Source: Bordetella sp.
Lineage (GTDB): Bacteria; Pseudomonadota; Gammaproteobacteria; Burkholderiales; Burkholderiaceae_B
DNA length: 8,628 nt
Assembly: GCA_027450125.1 (NCBI GenBank)
Contig: DAIDKG010000335.1
Location: forward strand, 1-8,628
Direction: 5' to 3'
In this document: piece by piece, positions 4,910 to 8,628 of the stretch
Numbering within the stretch: the first letter of the stretch is position 1
How the letters are laid out: each line of letters begins with the position of its first letter
Program-made: the position numbers and the translations under genes
The notes under the pieces: model-generated
Told to the model about the DNA's origin: nothing
Databases searched by the model: none
Seen by the model: only the letters and a program-made list of their open reading frames with translations

Positions 4910-6789
4910 GCGCATCACCCACGAGCAGCCATCCCTCTTCGCGCAAGGCCCTGATAATGGGCGCCCTGGGCGTGGTATACGGCGATATCGGCACCAGTCC
5001 GCTATACACCCTAAAGGTGTCGCTGGACGAATTCAAGCACGTCGACGCGAGCCATGTGCTGGGGATACTGTCCCTGCTCTTCTGGCTGCTGATGGTGGTG
5101 GTGTCGTTCAAGTACGTCATGCTCATCATGCGCGCCGACAACCGCGGCGAGGGCGGCACGCTGGCCTTGCTGGAGTTGGCCGTGCGCGGGGTGCAGGGCC
5201 ACAAGCGGGTAGTGCTGGTGATCCTGGGCATCTTCGGCGCGGCATTGTTCTACGGCGACAGCATGATCACGCCGGCGATCTCGGTGATCTCGGCCATCGA
5301 GGGCATAGGCATCGTCTCGCACAACTTCGATGCCTGGATCGTGCCGATCTCGCTGGTGGTGCTTATTGCGCTCTTCGCTTTTCAATCGCGCGGCACGGCC
5401 TCGGTGGGCAAGCTTTTCGGCCCCATCATGTGCCTGTGGTTCGTGACGCTGGCTGCTATGGGACTCTGGCAGATCTGGCTGCATCCGGTCGTGTTGCACG
5501 CGCTCAATCCCCTGGAGGCCGCACGCTTCATCATGCTGCGCCCGGTGGCCAGTTTCGTGCTGCTGGGAGCGGTGGTGCTCGCGCTGACGGGCGCCGAGGC
5601 GCTGTATGCCGACATGGGCCATTTCGGCCGGCCGCCCATACGTACGGCCTGGTTCTGGCTGGTGCTGCCCTCGCTGGTCATCAACTATTTTGGCCAGGGC
5701 GCACTGTTGCTGGGCAATCCCGCCGCACTCGAAAATCCATTCTTCCTGATGGTGCCCAGCTGGGGACTGGTGCCGCTGGTGTTGCTATCTGGCGTGGCGA
5801 CGGTTATTGCCTCCCAGGCCGTGATCTCGGGTGCGTTTTCCATGACGCGCCAGGCCGTGCAACTGGGCTTCTGGCCGCGCATGAAGATCCTGCACACGTC
5901 GGCCGCGGAAATGGGGCAGATCTACCTGCCGCAGGTCAACGCCTTGCTGCTGGTGGCGGTGATCGTGCTGGTGATCGCGTTCCGCACATCGGCCAACCTG
6001 GCCGCGGCCTACGGGTTCGCAGTGACGGGAACCATGCTGTGCACCGGCGTGCTGGCGTTCATGGTGCTGCCGCGCGGCACCCGGGGCGGACGGCGCGTGG
6101 CCTGGATCGCGGTACTGAGCATGCTGCTGGTGATAGACCTGCTGCTGTTTTCGGCCAACGTGCTCAAGATTCACGAGGGCGGCTGGCTGCCGCTGGCCGT
6201 GGGCATCGCGGTCTTCGTGCTCATGACGACCTGGCGGCAGGGCCGCCGGTTGCTTGCCGATCTGCAGGCGCGCGATCGCCAGCCGCTCAAGGATTTCATG
6301 ACCCAGCTCGAGGAGTTCCCGCCGGCGCGGGTGCACGGCACGGCGATTTTCATGACCATGAGTTCGGGCTTCGTGCCGCCGGCGCTTTTGCACAATCTCA
6401 AGCACAACAAGGTGCTGCACGAGCAGGTGCTGTTTCTGACCATCAAGGTGGCCGACGTGCCCTTCGTTTCTGCCGAGGAACGTTTCCAGGTCGAGCGCGT
6501 CAGCCACTCCAGCTGGCAGATCACCGTGCATTACGGTTTCAAGGAAGACTCCGACGTGCCCGAGGCGCTGCGCGAGGTGGGCGAGGCTTATCCTGAGCTC
6601 GATCTCGAGCCCATGCGCACGTCGTATTACCTGTCGCGACAGACGGTGGTGGGGGGCAAGCGCCCGGTCATGTCGCGCTGGCGCCGGGCGATTTTCGCCT
6701 TCATGGCGCGCAACGGCACGCGCAGCACGATGTTCTTCAAGATACCGCCCAACCGGGTGGTGGAAATGGGGATGCAGATCGAGTTGTGA
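4906..6789 (+). CDS. kup: Kup-family potassium uptake protein
   Basis: Kup (KUP/HAK/KT family) brings potassium in through the inner membrane, generally with protons, and matters when Trk or Kdp are insufficient or at low pH. The 627 residues are close to the 622 of E. coli Kup. Visible are the first-helix signature GVVYGDIGTSPLY (22-34, with Asp27), ADNRGEGGTLALLEL, FYGDSMITPAISVISAIEG at 115-133 with Glu132, about twelve hydrophobic segments up to about residue 450, and the cytoplasmic C-terminal domain (RVHGTAIFMTMSSGFVPPAL, then the usual NRVVEMGMQIEL-type end). The ATG at 4906 overlaps the kinase stop (ATGA), the mark of translational coupling; the frame is open upstream, but that part is the kinase gene in another frame. 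No riboswitch-like leader precedes it and no clear terminator follows. Confidence 0.95.
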   Translation: MSASPTSSHPSSRKALIMGALGVVYGDIGTSPLYTLKVSLDEFKHVDASHVLGILSLLFWLLMVVVSFKYVMLIMRADNRGEGGTLALLELAVRGVQGHKRVVLVILGIFGAALFYGDSMITPAISVISAIEGIGIVSHNFDAWIVPISLVVLIALFAFQSRGTASVGKLFGPIMCLWFVTLAAMGLWQIWLHPVVLHALNPLEAARFIMLRPVASFVLLGAVVLALTGAEALYADMGHFGRPPIRTAWFWLVLPSLVINYFGQGALLLGNPAALENPFFLMVPSWGLVPLVLLSGVATVIASQAVISGAFSMTRQAVQLGFWPRMKILHTSAAEMGQIYLPQVNALLLVAVIVLVIAFRTSANLAAAYGFAVTGTMLCTGVLAFMVLPRGTRGGRRVAWIAVLSMLLVIDLLLFSANVLKIHEGGWLPLAVGIAVFVLMTTWRQGRRLLADLQARDRQPLKDFMTQLEEFPPARVHGTAIFMTMSSGFVPPALLHNLKHNKVLHEQVLFLTIKVADVPFVSAEERFQVERVSHSSWQITVHYGFKEDSDVPEALREVGEAYPELDLEPMRTSYYLSRQTVVGGKRPVMSRWRRAIFAFMARNGTRSTMFFKIPPNRVVEMGMQIEL

Positions 6790-6825
6790 AGTTGTCGTTG
6801 CTTGCTTGTTTGAGTTCTTGAGTCC

Positions 6826-7716
6826 TCAGCCTTTGATGAAATCGACGAAGGCCCGCAGCGGCGCCGGCAGGTGCCTGCGGCCGGGATAGTAGAGAAAGGG
6901 CCCCGGGAAGCTTTGCCACCAGGGTTCGAGCAGCGGCACCAGCTGGCCGCTGTCGAAATGCGGGCGCAGCATGTCTTCCCAGAGATTGACGATGCCCATC
7001 GAGTCCAGTGCGGCGCGCACCAGCATCGTGATGGCCAGGCCGGGCCTTACCAGCAGGGGGCCGGGCGGCGGATTCAGGTGGAGGACTTCGCCGTCGCGCT
7101 CGAAATGCCAGAGCGGCTTGGCGCCGCCCGAGAATTGCCCGCGCAGGCAGGCGTGATCGAGCAGATCGTGGGGATGCGCGGGGCGGCCATGCACGGCGAC
7201 GTAGTCGGGCGAGGCGGCCACTGCAAAACGCTGGACGCGCGGCCCGATCGGCACGGCGATCATGTCCTGTTCCAGGCGCTCGTCGTAGCGGATGCCCGCA
7301 TCGCAGCCGACTTCGAGCAGATTGACGAAACTGTCTTCGGCCAGGACTTCGACGTGGATATCGGGGTAAGCCTTGGTGAACCGCGACAAAATGGACGGCA
7401 GGATGGTCTGCGTGGCGTGGGCCGGTACGTTGAGCCGCAACGTACCCACCGGTTTGTCGCGAAAGCCGTTGAGCACATCGAGCGCCGTCTCTATCTCGCC
7501 CAGGAGCGGCGCCAGCCGCTCCAGCAGGCGCCGGCCGGCCTCGGTCGGCGTGACGCTGCGTGTGGTGCGATTGAGCAAGCGCATGCCGAGCCGGCCTTCC
7601 AGGCGCTGCACGGCCGTGCTCAGGCTCGACGCCGAAACGCCGCCCGCGCGCGCGGCGTCGCGAAAGCCTCCGGCACGGGCCACGGCGGCGAAAGCGGCGA
7701 GATCATTCAAGTCCAT
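6826..7716 (-). CDS. LysR-family transcriptional regulator
   Basis: This DNA-binding regulator of 296 residues has a winged helix-turn-helix at about 1-60 (MDLNDLAAFAAVARAGGF, then SASSLSTAVQRLEGRLGMRLLNRTTRSVTPTEAG) and a periplasmic-binding-protein-like effector domain from about residue 90 to the end (GTLRLNVPAHATQTILPSIL, DAGIRYDERLEQDMIAVPIG). It belongs to the large subgroup that includes DsdC/CrgA-like and AaeR-type regulators of oxidoreductase genes; the effector cannot be predicted. I take the ATG at 7714-7716 as start, because upstream of it the frame offers only a TTG (7759-7761) and the domain begins at once. No strong ribosome binding site is visible. It is divergent from the aldo/keto reductase, its probable target, and convergent with kup, with 36 bases between the stops. 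Confidence 0.92.
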   Translation of the reverse strand: MDLNDLAAFAAVARAGGFRDAARAGGVSASSLSTAVQRLEGRLGMRLLNRTTRSVTPTEAGRRLLERLAPLLGEIETALDVLNGFRDKPVGTLRLNVPAHATQTILPSILSRFTKAYPDIHVEVLAEDSFVNLLEVGCDAGIRYDERLEQDMIAVPIGPRVQRFAVAASPDYVAVHGRPAHPHDLLDHACLRGQFSGGAKPLWHFERDGEVLHLNPPPGPLLVRPGLAITMLVRAALDSMGIVNLWEDMLRPHFDSGQLVPLLEPWWQSFPGPFLYYPGRRHLPAPLRAFVDFIKG

Positions 7717-7735
7717 GTTCGAAATTTCGTACGAC

Positions 7736-7765
7736 CTGTTTGGATTCAAGTGGATTATCAAACAG
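7736..7765. promoter_or_regulatory. Inverted repeat, probable LysR operator
   Basis: CTGTTTG at 7736-7742 and CAAACAG at 7759-7765 form a perfect seven-base inverted repeat with a 16-base spacer. The spacer holds TGGATT twice in direct order (7741-7746 and 7751-7756), ten bases apart, about one helical turn. It sits between the divergent regulator and reductase genes, 20 bases from the LysR start, where LysR proteins usually bind to control both their own gene and the target. A separate palindrome, CGAAATTTCG, lies at 7720-7729. Confidence 0.5.
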
Positions 7766-7783
7766 AAGTGTACTGGCCATACT
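7755..7783 (+). promoter_or_regulatory. Weak candidate promoter of the aldo/keto reductase gene
   Basis: TTATCA at 7755-7760 and CATACT at 7778-7783 are spaced by 17 bases and each matches four of six consensus positions. The -35 overlaps the right arm of the inverted repeat, which suits a LysR-type activator. The match is poor, and other hexamer pairs in this AT-richer gap could be used. Confidence 0.3.
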
Positions 7784-7813
7784 TAACGCCATACATCGAT
7801 CAAGGAGTGTGAA

Positions 7814-8628
7814 ATGTCCTACTCAGCAACCTATTCTTTAGCCGGACGTGCGATCAACCGCATGGGCTACGGCGCCATGCAACTGGCCGGCCCGGGTGTC
7901 TTCGGGCCACCCAAGGACAAGGCGGCGGCATTGACCGTGCTGCGCGAGGCGGTGGCCGCCGGGGTTAACCATATCGACACCAGCGACTTCTACGGGCCGC
8001 ACATCACCAATCAGATCATCAGGGAAGCCCTGCACCCGTACCCCGACGATCTGCTCGTGGTGACCAAGGTCGGGGCCGTGCGCGGTGCCGACGCCGCATG
8101 GCTGCCGGCCCAGACTGCGCAGGACATCGAACGCGCGGTGCATGACAATCTTCGCAACCTGGGGCTGGACGTGCTCGATGTGGTGAACATGCGCATCATG
8201 GGCAACGTCCATGCGCCGTCCGAAGGGTCGATCGCGCGGCAGGTCGAGGCGCTGGCAGCGTTGCAGCAGCGCGGGCTGGTACGCCATATCGGGCTGAGCA
8301 ATGTGACCGCCGCGCAAGTCGAGCAAGCACGAGGCATCGCGCCGATTGTCTGCGTGCAGAACCACTACAACCTGGTGCATCGCGACGACGACGCGCTCAT
8401 CGATGCGCTCGGGCGCCAGGGTATCGCCTACGTGCCGTTTTTTCCGCTGGGTGGGTTCACCCCCATCCAGTCGGGCGAATTGAACCGGATCGCGGCGGCG
8501 GCCGGCGCGACGTCCATGCAGCTGGCGCTGGCCTGGCTGCTGCAGCGCGCGCCGAACATCCTGCTGATTCCCGGCACATCGTCGCTTGCGCATTTGCACG
8601 AAAATCTGAAGGCCGCTCAATTGCCGCT
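7814..8628 (+). CDS. Aldo/keto reductase, YdbC/PdxI-like pyridoxal reductase (3' end cut)
   Basis: An ATG at 7814, six bases after a strong AAGGAG (7802-7807), opens a frame of 271 codons that runs off the window. The residues resemble E. coli YdbC (PdxI), which reduces pyridoxal to pyridoxine with NADPH in vitamin B6 salvage; about 15 residues should be missing from the end. Visible signatures are NRMGYGAMQLAGPGVFGPP, NHIDTSDFYGPH with catalytic Asp55 and Tyr60, VVTKVG with Lys85, HDNLRNLGLDVLDVVNMR, VRHIGLSNVT, VCVQNHYN, VPFFPLGGFTP and ILLIPGTSS. The usual catalytic His is replaced by Arg127, as I recall it is in E. coli YdbC. The enzyme is cytosolic with a TIM-barrel fold. The divergent LysR gene probably controls it. 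Specificity for pyridoxal is inferred from similarity; a general aldehyde reductase is the alternative. Confidence 0.9.
   Translation, partial: MSYSATYSLAGRAINRMGYGAMQLAGPGVFGPPKDKAAALTVLREAVAAGVNHIDTSDFYGPHITNQIIREALHPYPDDLLVVTKVGAVRGADAAWLPAQTAQDIERAVHDNLRNLGLDVLDVVNMRIMGNVHAPSEGSIARQVEALAALQQRGLVRHIGLSNVTAAQVEQARGIAPIVCVQNHYNLVHRDDDALIDALGRQGIAYVPFFPLGGFTPIQSGELNRIAAAAGATSMQLALAWLLQRAPNILLIPGTSSLAHLHENLKAAQLP

Noticed and set aside
6790..6825. A terminator between kup and the convergent LysR gene
   Set aside because: The gap is T-rich on one strand but I find only direct repeats (TTGAG) and no stem followed by a T-run.
7717..7761. A LysR start at the upstream TTG
   Set aside because: It would add 15 residues before a domain that normally starts within a few residues of Met, and it would put the start inside the likely operator.
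6871..7812. A rightward 313-codon frame opposite the LysR gene
   Set aside because: It is the antisense shadow of a well-supported LysR protein and shows no family features.

Overview
The window reads as a high-GC betaproteobacterial chromosome, most likely of the Bordetella/Achromobacter group (Alcaligenaceae). The grounds are the GC-rich codon use from about position 900 onward, the tonB-exbB-exbD gene order with a long Gln/Pro-rich TonB spacer, and the types of the remaining genes. The genus is an inference from family knowledge; no database search was possible.

Layout. (1) Positions 1 to about 775 look like the right-hand end of an integrated mobile element. They hold two leftward genes (a ribbon-helix-helix protein cut by the window edge and an unrecognised 111-residue protein), then about 340 bases without a gene that are clearly less GC-rich (54 of 120 bases are G or C in 661-780) and contain nested inverted repeats. 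(2) Positions 771-820 are the 3' part of a tRNA-Val (anticodon UAC) ending in CCA, without its 5' half. This is the usual mark of site-specific integration into a tRNA gene. The tRNA's trailer hairpin and intrinsic terminator remain to its right, so the chromosome lies on the right and the element on the left. (3) Positions 907-3008 hold a Fur-type palindrome over a sigma70-like promoter, then tonB-exbB-exbD, the energy-transducing complex for TonB-dependent outer-membrane uptake of iron complexes. (4) Positions 3052-6789 hold, on the same strand, an OmpR-family response regulator, its sensor kinase and a Kup-type potassium transporter. Kinase and transporter overlap by ATGA. No terminator is visible between exbD and the regulator, so read-through from the iron operon is possible, although the regulator also has a -10-like hexamer placed as for a leaderless message. 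(5) Positions 6826-8628 hold a LysR-family regulator facing leftward and a divergent aldo/keto reductase very like E. coli YdbC/PdxI (pyridoxal reductase), cut by the right window edge. A 7-bp inverted repeat between them is a plausible operator.

How the genes work together. ExbB-ExbD harvest the proton gradient and TonB carries that energy to outer-membrane receptors, under likely iron repression. The two-component pair is predicted to sense something within or at the inner membrane, since its extracytoplasmic loop is only about a dozen residues, and its translational coupling to kup suggests a link to potassium or osmotic state. The LysR protein probably controls the divergent reductase. 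No wholly new multi-gene system is evident. The most unusual points are the element-tRNA junction with its repeat structure directly beside an iron operon, and the short-loop kinase coupled to kup.
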